Below, one piece after another: positions 39,989 through 40,039 of a stretch of 40,039 nt of DNA. The notes below the pieces were generated by a model that saw nothing but the letters and a program-made list of their open reading frames with translations, was not told where the DNA came from and ran no database searches. The stretch is from SAR116 cluster bacterium AG-426-I14 (GTDB lineage: Bacteria > Pseudomonadota > Alphaproteobacteria > Puniceispirillales > Marisalimonadaceae): positions 1 to 40,039 of the forward strand of contig QCNS01000015.1 of the NCBI GenBank assembly GCA_003210055.1. The letters are read 5' to 3'. Position 1 is the stretch's first letter. Each line of letters starts with the position of its first letter. A program made the position numbers and the translations under genes.

Positions 39989-40039
39989 ATTGTTTTACAC
40001 CCCAAAGACAAGATTGAACTTATCGCATGAAAACAATGA

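Larger units (their letters stand above)
29101..40039. mobile_element. Putative integrative element (replicase, HTH, small genes, cargo, tyrosine integrase); right end not reached
   Basis: From about 29.1 kb the content shifts to a family-A-polymerase-like replicase, very small coupled genes including DUF5710, duplicated and decayed genes, repeated non-coding blocks, single-gene cargo and a tyrosine recombinase at the far right. No conjugation or virion genes are visible. The left boundary is uncertain (anywhere between 28231 and 29200). No attachment-site repeat could be identified; because the integrase N-terminus faces right, the attachment site is expected beyond 40039. An alternative is a decayed plasmid or several nested insertions. 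Confidence 0.6.

Noticed and set aside
1-40039. CRISPR array or rRNA genes
   Set aside because: No regularly spaced short repeats and no rRNA-like high-GC conserved stretches were seen anywhere in the window.

Overview
The window is AT-rich (roughly 30% GC by eye), densely coded and organised in short operons, as in a streamlined marine alphaproteobacterium (SAR11- or AEGEAN-169/HIMB59-like). Supporting evidence is an AapJ-type general amino-acid binding protein, an alphaproteobacterial complex I accessory subunit next to tRNA-Arg(TCT), several drug/metabolite-transporter (DMT) exporters, many 2-oxoglutarate/Fe(II) oxygenases, short intergenic gaps and frequent weak or absent Shine-Dalgarno sites. 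The lineage is inferred, not proven.

Positions 1 to about 28.3 kb look like chromosomal metabolic background. In order: aapJ (cut by the left edge), a cystathionine beta-lyase, a TauD-type dioxygenase, a three-gene run of small envelope proteins, tRNA-Arg, a complex I NDUFS4-like subunit, an SDR, Hsp20, an FkbM methyltransferase/2OG oxygenase/PhyH operon, an MFS carrier, an alpha/beta hydrolase, a YghU-like glutathione transferase, and a small membrane protein too short for routine calling. A long leftward series follows: gamma-glutamylcyclotransferase, DUF924, a membrane protein, an enolase-superfamily acid-sugar enzyme, YjbQ, a PCuAC copper chaperone, a TPR-OGT glycosyltransferase, PhyH, RraA, an iodotyrosine-deiodinase-like flavoprotein and an NAD-epimerase. 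The acid-sugar enzyme, RraA, epimerase, M20 peptidase and TIM-barrel isomerase suggest scavenging of sugar acids and peptides. Three EamA exporters are interspersed.

From about 29.1 kb to beyond the right edge the content changes to what looks like a small, largely undescribed integrative element. It has a tyrosine recombinase at the right end (38852..39988) and a divergent family-A-polymerase-like putative replicase (30101..31510). A 440-bp non-coding region beside the replicase gene holds an operator-like dyad and two long hairpins (candidate origin/control region). Next comes a run of very small genes, including a DUF5710 protein. Two paralogous small membrane proteins have matching promoters. 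There is a helix-turn-helix protein with a membrane tail, and cargo genes (SnoaL/NTF2-like, dienelactone-hydrolase-like, polysaccharide lyase). No phage structural or conjugation genes are seen, so it may be a satellite or mobilizable island.

The element carries several non-coding structures that gene calls do not explain. One is a perfect 38-bp inverted repeat (34983..35020 / 35224..35261) read in the same frame by two opposing reading frames, so inversion would swap their ends. Another is a 70-bp direct repeat (36282 and 37648) whose second half appears to have been split by a cargo gene. There are also decayed copies of the element's own HTH gene and small genes. These are the best targets for follow-up.
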